Shown here: positions 24,138 to 32,057 of the stretch, one piece after another
Layout of the letters: each line of letters opens with the position of its first letter
Numbering within the stretch: the stretch's first letter is position 1
NCBI RefSeq assembly: GCF_030077735.1
Contig: NZ_JASJEU010000022.1
Span: forward strand, 222,200-286,199
Direction: 5' to 3'
DNA: 64,000 nt
Origin: Gordonibacter faecis
GTDB lineage: Bacteria; Actinomycetota; Coriobacteriia; Coriobacteriales; Eggerthellaceae
Translations under genes and position numbers: made by a program
Notes under the pieces: generated by a model
What the model saw: only the letters and a program-made list of their open reading frames with translations
Database searches by the model: none
Told to the model about the DNA's origin: nothing

Positions 24138-25334
24138 ATGCGCTTAATTAAATTCAGATTAAACGGCATTGACCTGTTCGAAAACGAAATACTTGCTTTC
24201 GACTTTTTCGCCACAGATCGCGTACCTGATTCATCATTGGTTTATGAACTTCTCAAACCAATTTACACCCAGAAAGTCGTTGGCTTGGCAGGCATAAATG
24301 CCACCGGCAAATCAACCGCCCTTTCCTTTATTGAGGCAGTTCTTAAATTATTGTCAGGTGAACCCCTTCAGTCGTATAGTCAGGCATTTTATTCCACTGC
24401 CTTCCGTAAGAGTTTTCAGCTCGAAGCTCTTTTTTATCAGGATGGTCAGTACTACCTTTTAGATTCCGATATCCACTATGTTGCAGAGACGGAAGAAGAT
24501 TCCTCCCTTGTTCCCCTCAAATTGGCATTCGCGGACGAAACACTCTGGGTGGCAAAAAGGGATGTGCATTTAAAAAAACAACTTGATTATAAGGAGTTTC
24601 GCCGTATTGCTACGCAAATGATACAGCGGAGTACTCTATCGGAAGAAGCTGCGCGCTTTTTACCTGATGATGTGAGTGTTGTTTCTTCGATCCAGAAAAA
24701 GGCTAAACCTGTCGTATCCGCTTTATACCATGATGCACCCTTGCAGACTCCTGTCGTAAATCGCATGGGTGGTGCTGTTGCAAACGTATTTGACCCGAGC
24801 ATCGAATACCTTAAACCGTCTGATAGCGGCGGCAGTCTTTTCCGTCTTAAGTTCAAACGAAGCGCCGAAGAAGAGGAACATTTTGTAAGTGTCATATCTT
24901 CAATGCTTTCATCAGGCACGATACGCGGAATCGAACTTGTTGACCAAGCTGTTTTAGTTCTTAAAACGGGTGGGTATCTTCTTGTGGATGAAATCGAAAA
25001 CCATCTCAATAAGCAGCTGGTTGGTATGATCATGTCGCTTTTCGACTCAGAAGAGACTAACCCGTACGGTGCCCTTCTTATTTTCACAACTCACTATCCT
25101 GAAGCGCTTGATTATATGCAACGTAAGGACAACCTTTATTTTCTCGTGCGAAATGACGAGCACCGAACGCAGATTATTAAGTATTCCGATCGGGTCAAAC
25201 GCATCGAGAACAAAAAGAGTGAGGTCTTCCTATCTAATTACATTAAAGGTACCGCTCCTAAATATAGCGAAGTTGCGGCATTGAAGCGTTCTGTTATCGA
25301 CCGCTTGAAGGATGAGGTTCATGGACATCAGTGA
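24138..25334 (+). CDS. AAA/ABC-type ATPase of an AbiL/RloA-like defence pair
   Basis: A 398-aa ATPase with Walker A GINATGKST (52-60), a signature-like LSSGTIRGIEL (257-267), Walker B LLVDEIE (281-287) and a switch His in TTHY (317-320). This layout is that of AAA_15/AAA_21 ATPases found in abortive-infection and OLD-like systems (AbiLi, RloA, AriA). The start at 24138 has AAGAAGG before it; an ATG at 24111 is in frame but lacks a site. The region is clearly more AT-rich than its neighbours, indicating transfer. The next gene overlaps by 14 bases and encodes the presumed effector. Defence role is inferred from family and pairing. Confidence 0.82.
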   Translation: MRLIKFRLNGIDLFENEILAFDFFATDRVPDSSLVYELLKPIYTQKVVGLAGINATGKSTALSFIEAVLKLLSGEPLQSYSQAFYSTAFRKSFQLEALFYQDGQYYLLDSDIHYVAETEEDSSLVPLKLAFADETLWVAKRDVHLKKQLDYKEFRRIATQMIQRSTLSEEAARFLPDDVSVVSSIQKKAKPVVSALYHDAPLQTPVVNRMGGAVANVFDPSIEYLKPSDSGGSLFRLKFKRSAEEEEHFVSVISSMLSSGTIRGIELVDQAVLVLKTGGYLLVDEIENHLNKQLVGMIMSLFDSEETNPYGALLIFTTHYPEALDYMQRKDNLYFLVRNDEHRTQIIKYSDRVKRIENKKSEVFLSNYIKGTAPKYSEVAALKRSVIDRLKDEVHGHQ

Positions 25335-25860
25335 GTTTCGTTTTGCCCTTTCTTCCTCATATGTTCTGTTTGTTTGTGAAGGAGGTGCCGAGCGCATTGT
25401 CATTCGGAAGCTCATTGAGAGCGAGCAGCTTCTCTGTAGGCCCGAAAACATTGTAGAGGTAACTTCCCTGAGAAGCGCCTCGGCTATTGAGCAGAAATTC
25501 CTTGGATATGATTACGATAAAGACCTGATTATTGCTCGTGTGCTCGATTCAAAAACGGAACGTTTTACTTTGGGAAATCTCTATCGGGATCGCTTTTCTG
25601 TATGTAATATACGTACAAGTCCAGAAATTGAAATGCTTGTCATCATTAACGAGCATCAACTAACTGAGTTCAATAAGGTAAAGAGCCGCATAAAGCCAAG
25701 TCAGTTTTGCATCAGGGAACTTGGCTTTACCAACGTCAAAAAACCTGATTTTCTTGAAACGTATTGGAGCAAAGAAACCTTACTCTGTGCGATACGAGAA
25801 TATAAAAGGATCCATCGAACTCCACCCGGCGAGTTTTGCCTCGCTGATATGCTTCGTTAA
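25321..25860 (+). CDS. RloB/TOPRIM-like partner of the ATPase
   Basis: A 179-aa protein. FVCEGGAERIVI (17-28) matches the first acidic motif of RloB and TOPRIM nucleases (hhxxEGxxE); VLDSK (74-78) is in the place of the DxD motif, and TSPEIEMLVIINEH (99-112) is laid out like the RloB SNPcFElWlllH segment. The ATG at 25321 follows GAAGGATGAGG; the first ATG in frame is at 25312. It overlaps the ATPase gene, so the two are made together. It is shorter than typical RloB or AriB. By analogy to AbiLii/RloB it would be the nuclease-like effector triggered by phage infection; activity is unproven. Confidence 0.68.
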   Translation: MDISEFRFALSSSYVLFVCEGGAERIVIRKLIESEQLLCRPENIVEVTSLRSASAIEQKFLGYDYDKDLIIARVLDSKTERFTLGNLYRDRFSVCNIRTSPEIEMLVIINEHQLTEFNKVKSRIKPSQFCIRELGFTNVKKPDFLETYWSKETLLCAIREYKRIHRTPPGEFCLADMLR

Positions 25861-25880
25861 GCAGGTCGCATTAGTCTCAA

Positions 25881-25902
25881 GGGGGCTGCAACAAAAGCCC
25901 CT
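25881..25902. repeat. GGGGGCT-GCAACA-AAGCCCCT hairpin
   Basis: Inverted repeat with the same loop as at 3905 and 60824, located 20 bases after the RloB-like gene and 11 bases before TIR copy C. It may act as a terminator but has no T-run. Confidence 0.5.
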
Positions 25903-25913
25903 CCCCGCTACTC

Positions 25914-26276
25914 AAAAGTGTGACGCGCTATCGCGCTGCCTAGTACGCCAATAAGCCTTCCCGCATACCTTACCTTGCGGCGCAGGCTGACTGGCTTGAA
26001 AACATTGACTGGTAAGTAGCATACCCTCCGTAGCGGCGTAAGCAGCGACGGCGCAAAGCGCCTAGTCCCTTATAGGATGCGCTGTTCACGCGAAGCGCAA
26101 AAACGCAGGTCATAGTTGAGTTCTCCGCCTGCGGCGGAGAGGGCGCTTCATGAAGCGCCCCTACGAAGGTTATCTTTTTAGTTAGGTTTATCGTACATGA
26201 ACGAGCCCTCGTCATAGTGCTAGGGAAGGCAACCATCTCTTGGCGTATTCGTTAGCGCGAAGCGCGTCACACTTTT
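25914..26276. mobile_element. TIR element copy C (363 bp, complete)
   Basis: Starts AAAAGTGTGACGCGCT and ends AGCGCGTCACACTTTT, and the inverted similarity continues inward with TACGCCAA blocks. It shares the interior blocks of copies A, B and D, including GGGCGCTTCATGAAGCGCCC followed by CTAC (26141-26164). There is no ORF of substance. It abuts the ATPase/RloB-like island on its downstream side and occupies the gap to the nitrilase gene. Confidence 0.75.
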
Positions 26277-26313
26277 GTTCAAGCTCCCTTGTCGTCGCAA
26301 ACGCAGTAATTAT

Positions 26314-27144
26314 TTACGGCAGCAGTACGTAGTCGTAGAGGTCGGGGCGGCGGTCTCGGAGGTAGGGGCTTTTTTGGCGCCAGTCTTTGATGTCGCTGAC
26401 GTCAATCTCCACGTGCAGCACGCCTTCGGCTTCTTCCTCAAGTTCGGCTACTACCTGGCCGCGCGGGTTGCACACCTTGGTGTGACCGGGCATGACCAGG
26501 TCGTCCTCCACGCCGTAGCGGTTCACGGCGGCCAGAAACACGGTGTTTTCAAGCGCGCGGGCGGGCACGTTGATGTCCCACACGTCCATGTCCTCGGCAC
26601 ACCACGCCGACGGGCACACCAGAATGTCGGCCCCCTGCAGCGCCAGCATGCGCGCGACCTCGGGAAATCCCAGGTCGTAGCAAATGAGCACACCCACGCG
26701 TCCAAAGTCGGTGTCGAACACGGGCAAGCCAGCGCCGGAGCGGAAGTAGAAACGCTCGAGCGCCCATAGGTGCTGCTTGTCGTAGGTGCCCATGACCTCG
26801 CCCGCGCGGTCGATCACGACGGCGCTGTTGAAGACGACACCCTCCAGCTCGTAGGTGAGCGGCACGCCCGCCACCACGTAGCAACCGGCCGCGCGCGCAG
26901 CCTCCTGCAGCGCACGCACGGTGGGGCCATCTACCGGTTCGGCCAGTTCAGGAATGTGCGGACCCACGATATTCAGCTCGTAGCCCGTGGAGAACAACTC
27001 GGGCAGCACCACCAAATCGGCGCCCTCGGCCGCCGCTTCCGCAATCATGCGGCACGCCTTCTCGGTGTTGGCCGCGGGGTCGCACAGCACGCTTTCGAAC
27101 TGTACAAGCGCCAGGTGTGCCGTTTGCTTCGTATTCACTGTCAT
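26314..27144 (-). CDS. nitrilase-superfamily carbon-nitrogen hydrolase
   Basis: A 276-aa cytoplasmic hydrolase with the Glu-Lys-Cys triad of the family: PELF (Glu near residue 49), YDKQHLW (Lys) and VGVLICYDLGFPE (Cys). Such enzymes cleave amides, carbamoyl groups or nitriles; N-carbamoyl amino acid amidohydrolase activity would fit its place directly after a hydantoinase-family gene (7-base gap), but this is inference. AGAAGGGG precedes the ATG. Confidence 0.88.
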   Translation of the reverse strand: MTVNTKQTAHLALVQFESVLCDPAANTEKACRMIAEAAAEGADLVVLPELFSTGYELNIVGPHIPELAEPVDGPTVRALQEAARAAGCYVVAGVPLTYELEGVVFNSAVVIDRAGEVMGTYDKQHLWALERFYFRSGAGLPVFDTDFGRVGVLICYDLGFPEVARMLALQGADILVCPSAWCAEDMDVWDINVPARALENTVFLAAVNRYGVEDDLVMPGHTKVCNPRGQVVAELEEEAEGVLHVEIDVSDIKDWRQKSPYLRDRRPDLYDYVLLP

Positions 27145-27151
27145 GCCCCTT

Positions 27152-28738
27152 CTACAGGTTGAGATCTCCCACAGCCTTCACGCGAATGCACAGCGCATCG
27201 CCCAGGTACGCCATGGGAATGTCCTCGACGTCCACCACTTCCACCGTGTCGGGGTTGGCGCCGGCCTCGATGGCCTCGTCGCACGCGCGCTGCTTCGACT
27301 CAGCGAGCGCCTGGTCGCGCGGCGTTTCCGCCAGCGAGAACACCTTGGCAATCTGGCCGGACACCTGCGCAATGGCCGAACCCACAGCGTTCGCCACACC
27401 GAAGTTCTCCGGGCGCAGCACGTTGTTCGAGCCCTCCAGGTGGTCGGGCGCCAGGATGGAGCCGCCGCCCACCAGGATAACCGTCACGTCGCCAGCCGAC
27501 GTCTTCATAGCGTCCACCGCGTCCTCGATGATGCGCGTGATCTCGGCATATGCCGCGTCCACAAGCGCTGGATCGAGGTCGGCCACCAGCGCCGGGTCGC
27601 CCACGCCCTCGGCCAGGCCCTTCGCCACCACAATGTCGGTAGCCGTCAGGGTGTCGCCGCCGAAGCAGAGCGCCTTCTTCGTCACGAGATACCCCACGCT
27701 GTCGGGGCCCACACTCACACGGCCGTCCTCAAGCTGGCGCACCAGCGAGCCGCCGCCCAAACCCACGGACACCAGGTCAGGCATGCGGAAGTTCGTGCGC
27801 ACGTCGCCAATTTCCACGGCCACCATGCTCTCGCGCGGGAACCCGTGCGCCAGTACGCCCACGTCGGTGGTGGTGCCGCCAATATCCACCACCACGGCGT
27901 CCTTCTCCTTCGTAAGGAACGACGCGCCGCGGATGGAGTTGGTGGGCCCGCAGGCAATGGTGAAGATGGGGTTGCGCTTCGCGTAGTCCACGGACATGAG
28001 CGTACCGTCGTTTTGCCCCAGGTAAACAGCCATATCGGTGAGGCCTTCGGACGCGAGCGCCGCCTCGAAGCTATCGGCCGTCGTGCGCGCCACATCATAG
28101 AGCGCCGCGTTCAGGATGGACGCATTTTCGCGCTCAAGGAAGCCCAGAGAGCCAATTTCACTCGACAGCGTCACGGGGAAGTCTACCCCTAGTTCCTCAT
28201 GCAGGATGGCCGCCGCACGCTTCTCGTGCGCGTCGGACACCGGCGAGAACACGCTGGTCACCGCCACGGATTCGAAGCCCTCTTCGCGCACCACGCGGGC
28301 CACGTCGCGAATTTCTTCCTCGGACAGCGGGCTGATCTCGCGGCCGTCGAACTCGTTGCCGCCGTGCACCAGAAAGTCACGCACGCGCATGGCACTCTTC
28401 AACTCGTCGGGCCAGTCGGCCATGCAGCTGATGGCCGTGGTCGCCGGCGCTCCCACGCGCAGCGCCGCCACCTTGTTGAGGCGCTTGCGCTCAACGATAG
28501 CGTTCGTGCAGTGCGTAGTGCCCAGCATGGCGAACCCGATGTTCTTCGCCGCCTCGGGGCCAATCTGCGCGATGACCTCGTGCATGGCGGCCTCGATGCC
28601 GCTCATCACGTCCTCAGTAGTGGGGCTTTTCGTGGCGGCCACCAGGTTGAGGTCGCCGTCAATCACCACGGCATCGGTGTTCGTGCCACCCACGTCAATG
28701 CCCAGACGCCAGATGCGCTTCTGCTCCTGACCAGCCAT
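27152..28738 (-). CDS. hydantoinase/oxoprolinase-family protein
   Basis: A 528-aa protein with an actin-like ATPase N-terminus, IDVGGTNTDAVVIDG, and the central VVDIGGTTTDVGVLAHG, both phosphate-binding loops of the HyuA/OplA family, which open cyclic amide rings with ATP. It is shorter than full HyuA (about 680 aa). The ATG at 28738 overlaps the stop of the preceding DUF917 gene as TAATG, so translation is coupled. The pair DUF917-hydantoinase is common; the natural ring substrate is unknown. Confidence 0.88.
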   Translation of the reverse strand: MAGQEQKRIWRLGIDVGGTNTDAVVIDGDLNLVAATKSPTTEDVMSGIEAAMHEVIAQIGPEAAKNIGFAMLGTTHCTNAIVERKRLNKVAALRVGAPATTAISCMADWPDELKSAMRVRDFLVHGGNEFDGREISPLSEEEIRDVARVVREEGFESVAVTSVFSPVSDAHEKRAAAILHEELGVDFPVTLSSEIGSLGFLERENASILNAALYDVARTTADSFEAALASEGLTDMAVYLGQNDGTLMSVDYAKRNPIFTIACGPTNSIRGASFLTKEKDAVVVDIGGTTTDVGVLAHGFPRESMVAVEIGDVRTNFRMPDLVSVGLGGGSLVRQLEDGRVSVGPDSVGYLVTKKALCFGGDTLTATDIVVAKGLAEGVGDPALVADLDPALVDAAYAEITRIIEDAVDAMKTSAGDVTVILVGGGSILAPDHLEGSNNVLRPENFGVANAVGSAIAQVSGQIAKVFSLAETPRDQALAESKQRACDEAIEAGANPDTVEVVDVEDIPMAYLGDALCIRVKAVGDLNL

Positions 28739-29853
28739 TACGCCTGCACCTCCCCATCTGCCGCGGCGCGCGCCACCACGCGCTCTTCCACCGGAATGTA
28801 GTCCACGTCGTAGCCGAACGCGCGCGGCCCCACCACGGCCAGGCCCTGCGGCTCGCGCCACTGCGGCGCGCACGGCATGCCCACCACCACAACGCGAGCG
28901 CCGTACTTCAGGCCCTCGGTGGTCACGGGCGCGCCCGATTCCATGTCAAGCGACATAATAAGGTCGGGAGCCGTGGTCACCGGCTCGCCGTCGCGCAGCG
29001 CAATGAGGTTCTCGTTCTGGAATTCGATGATCAGCTCGCTGCCCTTATCCTCGTCGAGGCCGGCCACCACGGCGCGGCCGCGCACGAACATGCCGTCGGT
29101 CTTGCGCTCGACATCCAGCACCTTGCCCCGGAACAGGCGGAACCCGTTCGTCACGTCCAGCACGGCATCAATGGGGTCGGTGTGCTGCTCGCGCGCCTCA
29201 CGCAGCGTGCGGCCAATTTCCTCGCAGAGCGTCGGCGTGCCAGGAATGCAGAAGTCCTTGAGCTGACGCCCCGTGCACGGGTACGACGCCAGAATGGTGT
29301 AGCCGCCCATCACCGACGTGGCCTGGCGCGCGATGCGCTCAAGCCAGCGGTCGTCGATGCCGCGCACCGTGACCGTGTTCCCCTTCTCGTCGGCGAGCAC
29401 CGCGGGCTGGCCCTTCACGCCGTTGATGCCGAGCGTGGTCATTTGCAGCTCGGGGAACGCGCGGCCCATCAGGTCACAGTCCACCACGGGAATGCGGCGC
29501 GTGGCCGCCAGGATGAACGGGATGGTGGAGTTCACGCCGCCCGCTTCCACCGCGTAGATGGCATAGGGTTCCTGGCCAAGTTCCTTCACCAGTTCGTCAT
29601 ACGTGGCCATGGGTTCTAAGCCGCTGCAAATTTTCTCTACCATAATAGTGGGCGCGCCCATCATCTGCGAGACGCACACCATGGCGTCATCAGGCACCTC
29701 ATCAGGCGTGATGAGTTCCACGTCGCCGTATTTCCTGATAGCCTCAATAGCCATGAGCTTGCCGACGTACGGGTCGCCGCCCCCGCCGGCGCCGAGAACG
29801 GTCGCGCCAAGCGCCATGTCCTCAATCTCTTTGATGCCGATCATCCTTCTCAT
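28738..29853 (-). CDS. DUF917-family protein (S-Me-THD family)
   Basis: A 371-aa protein beginning MRRMIGIKEIEDMALGATVLGAGGGGDPY, the hallmark start of DUF917, followed by PTIMVEKI, EAGGVNSTIPFILAA and a second-half beta domain. Members occur beside or fused to hydantoinases; the family is annotated as S-methyl thiohydantoin desulfurase. The ATG at 29853 has AGGAAAGG upstream; an ATG three codons later is an alternative. It opens the minus-strand operon with the hydantoinase and nitrilase genes and is divergent from the DUF1177 gene. Confidence 0.85.
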   Translation of the reverse strand: MRRMIGIKEIEDMALGATVLGAGGGGDPYVGKLMAIEAIRKYGDVELITPDEVPDDAMVCVSQMMGAPTIMVEKICSGLEPMATYDELVKELGQEPYAIYAVEAGGVNSTIPFILAATRRIPVVDCDLMGRAFPELQMTTLGINGVKGQPAVLADEKGNTVTVRGIDDRWLERIARQATSVMGGYTILASYPCTGRQLKDFCIPGTPTLCEEIGRTLREAREQHTDPIDAVLDVTNGFRLFRGKVLDVERKTDGMFVRGRAVVAGLDEDKGSELIIEFQNENLIALRDGEPVTTAPDLIMSLDMESGAPVTTEGLKYGARVVVVGMPCAPQWREPQGLAVVGPRAFGYDVDYIPVEERVVARAAADGEVQA

Positions 29854-29982
29854 TGTGACAGCACGCCTTTCCTCGAAGATTCTGCGAATTGCGTCGAACC
29901 GTATTATCATAGAAGCGAACAGAGAATGCGACAGCAATACCGCGAAAACTCGGCGTCTTTCGCGCGCGTGAGGAGACTTTCT

Positions 29983-30963
29983 ATGATTCTCAAACAGCTC
30001 ATTGAACTGTATGACCTGCTAGATTCGCCCGCTGCGAGCGGCGCGGGCGTGGTGAAGTACCTGCGAAGCATTGATCCTGCGTGCGATGCGGAAACCTATG
30101 TACTGGAAGGGCCGAAGGGTTCCACGGACATGGTGCGCGTGCGTATTCCCGGGTCGCGCGGGAGCGCTGCCGGCGGCGACGCGCCCACCATCGGGCTGCT
30201 GGGACGCTTGGGAGGTTTGGGCGCGCGGCCGGAGCGCATTGGCTTTGTGTCGGATGGCGACGGCGCGTTGTGTGCGCTGGCGTGCGCAGCGAAGCTGGTG
30301 TCGATGCGTGCACGCGGCGACGTATTGCCTGGTGATGTGGTGGTTTCGACGCACGTGTGCCCGCATGCGCCCACGTTTCCGCACGAACCCGTGGCGTTCA
30401 TGGGCTCGCCGGTGGCAACAGCCGACGTCAACCGCGAGGAAGTGGGCGGCGACGCGGCGCACGGTCCCTGGGCGCTCGACGCCGTGCTGGTGGTGGACAC
30501 CACGAAGGGCAACCGCATCATGAACGAGCGCGGCTTCATGATTTCGCCCACCGTGAAGGAAGGCTGCATCCTGCGCGTGAGCGAGGACTTAGTGTCGCTC
30601 ATGGAAATTACGACGGGCCGCCGCGCGCGCACCTATCCGCTGTCGATGGCCGACATCACGCCGTACGGCAACGGCCTCTACCACCTGAACTCCATCCTGC
30701 AGCCCTGCACCGCCACCGATGCTCCGGTGGTGGGCGTGGCTATCACCACCGAAACCGCCGTCCCCGGATGCGCCACCGGCGCCACGCACCTGAGTGACGT
30801 GGAGGAAGCCGGCGCGTTCATGATTGAAGTAGCAAAAGCCTTCGGCGAAAGGAAATGCGCCTTCTACGACGCCGACGAATTCGAACGCTTCACCACCCGT
30901 TACGGCTCCATGAAGCACCTCCAAACTATGGGAACCTTGCCCGCGGAGGATCCTGAGGCCTAG
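29983..30963 (+). CDS. DUF1177-family protein
   Basis: A 326-aa cytoplasmic protein matching DUF1177 in its features: ILKQLIELYDLLDSP at the start, VVVSTHVCPHAPTFPHEPVAFMGSP in the centre and ITTETAVPGCATGATHLSDVE near the end. The several His and Asp residues suggest a metal site. DUF1177 genes are typically found with DUF917, hydantoinases and M29-type peptidases, as here. GAGGAG lies before the ATG. Function unknown; probably part of the same peptide or cyclic-amide catabolic set. Confidence 0.82.
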   Translation: MILKQLIELYDLLDSPAASGAGVVKYLRSIDPACDAETYVLEGPKGSTDMVRVRIPGSRGSAAGGDAPTIGLLGRLGGLGARPERIGFVSDGDGALCALACAAKLVSMRARGDVLPGDVVVSTHVCPHAPTFPHEPVAFMGSPVATADVNREEVGGDAAHGPWALDAVLVVDTTKGNRIMNERGFMISPTVKEGCILRVSEDLVSLMEITTGRRARTYPLSMADITPYGNGLYHLNSILQPCTATDAPVVGVAITTETAVPGCATGATHLSDVEEAGAFMIEVAKAFGERKCAFYDADEFERFTTRYGSMKHLQTMGTLPAEDPEA

Positions 30964-31008
30964 CGTTTTGTGCTCCGGGTGACAAAAGGAATAACGAAAG
31001 GCCCCCTC

Positions 31009-31962
31009 ATGAACCTTCACGATCGTGCTCGCTCCATCATCGCCACCAACCTCGCGCTGCAACCTGGCGAAACCCTCCTTGTCGTTACCGACAGTCCCAC
31101 GCGCGAGGTGGGCGAACTCTTCTACGAGGCCGCGTGCGCTGCCGAGCACAACGCGCTCATACTGCAGATGCCCGAGGGACGCGTTGCGGGCGAGGAACCA
31201 CCGGCGGCTGTGGCAGCCGCAATGAAGGCGGCTGATGTGGCGCTTTGTCCCACGGCGAAGTCGATCACCCACACGAACGCGCGCATCGCCGCTGCTGCTG
31301 CGGGCACGCGCGTGGTAACGATGCCCGGCGTGACCATGGACATGCTGCGCGAAGGTGCCGCCTGCGCCGACTATGCCCAGGTGGAACGCCTCACGCATAA
31401 GTTAACGGAACGCCTCACGCGCGCCCAAACCGCGCGCATCGAGAAAGACGGTCACGTGCTGGAACTCTCCCTCGCCGGACGCGACGGCGTGGCAAGCCCT
31501 GGCGTGTACCGCGAGCCAGGCGCCAGCGGAAACTTCCCCTCAGGCGAAGCGTATATTGCGCCCCTTGAGGACGCCGCGAATGGCAGCGTCGTCATCGACG
31601 GCTCCATGGTGGGCATCGGCACGCTGGCATCTCCGCTGGTGGCAACCATCGAGCACGGCCGCCTCGTGCGCGTGGAAGGCGGCGACGAGAACGGCCCCTA
31701 CGCCGATCGCCTCGCGATGCTGTTCGAGCGCCCGGAAAACGGCACCATCGCCGAGCTGGGCATCGGCACCAACGAGGCCGCTAAGTTGTGCGGCATCATC
31801 CTTGAGGACGAAAAACTCTACGGCACCGTGCACGTGGCCTTCGGCACAAACACCTCATTCGGCGGCACCACCAAAGCCGCCTGCCACCTCGACGGCATCA
31901 TCCTCCACCCCACCCTCTACTTAGACAACGAACTCGTCATCAAGGAAGGCACGTTCGTCTAA
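31009..31962 (+). CDS. M29-type (leucyl) aminopeptidase-like protein
   Basis: A 317-aa protein starting MNLHDRARSIIATNLALQPGETLLVVTD, with ELGIGTNEAAKLCGIILEDEKLYGTVHVAFG and GGTTKAACHLDGIIL near the C-terminus, the metal-ligand region of thermophilic-type (M29) aminopeptidases; it is shorter than classical AmpS (about 410 aa), as is usual for the leucyl-aminopeptidase-like members accompanying DUF1177. GAAAGG precedes the ATG at 31009. It sits 45 bases after the DUF1177 gene in one operon. Confidence 0.8.
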   Translation: MNLHDRARSIIATNLALQPGETLLVVTDSPTREVGELFYEAACAAEHNALILQMPEGRVAGEEPPAAVAAAMKAADVALCPTAKSITHTNARIAAAAAGTRVVTMPGVTMDMLREGAACADYAQVERLTHKLTERLTRAQTARIEKDGHVLELSLAGRDGVASPGVYREPGASGNFPSGEAYIAPLEDAANGSVVIDGSMVGIGTLASPLVATIEHGRLVRVEGGDENGPYADRLAMLFERPENGTIAELGIGTNEAAKLCGIILEDEKLYGTVHVAFGTNTSFGGTTKAACHLDGIILHPTLYLDNELVIKEGTFV

Positions 31963-32006
31963 AGCGACAGCAGCGCCCAAGCGCGTCACACTTCGCAGGT
32001 AAAGAA

Positions 32007-32032
32007 TGGGAGCCCCGTCGCCAGGGCTCCCA
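32007..32032. terminator. hairpin between convergent aminopeptidase and clpB
   Basis: TGGGAGCCC and GGGCTCCCA form a 9-bp stem in the 95-base convergent gap. A T-run is lacking on both sides, so termination efficiency is doubtful. A partial TIR end (GCGCGTCACACTT) precedes it at 31981. Confidence 0.5.
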
Positions 32033-32057
32033 CGTCACACACTAGTTCCACTCCACC

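Noticed and set aside
28739..28873. N-terminal extension of the hydantoinase frame
   Set aside because: It overlaps the DUF917 gene and is Arg/Ala/Gly-rich; the family start IDVGGTNTDAV begins just after the ATG at 28738.
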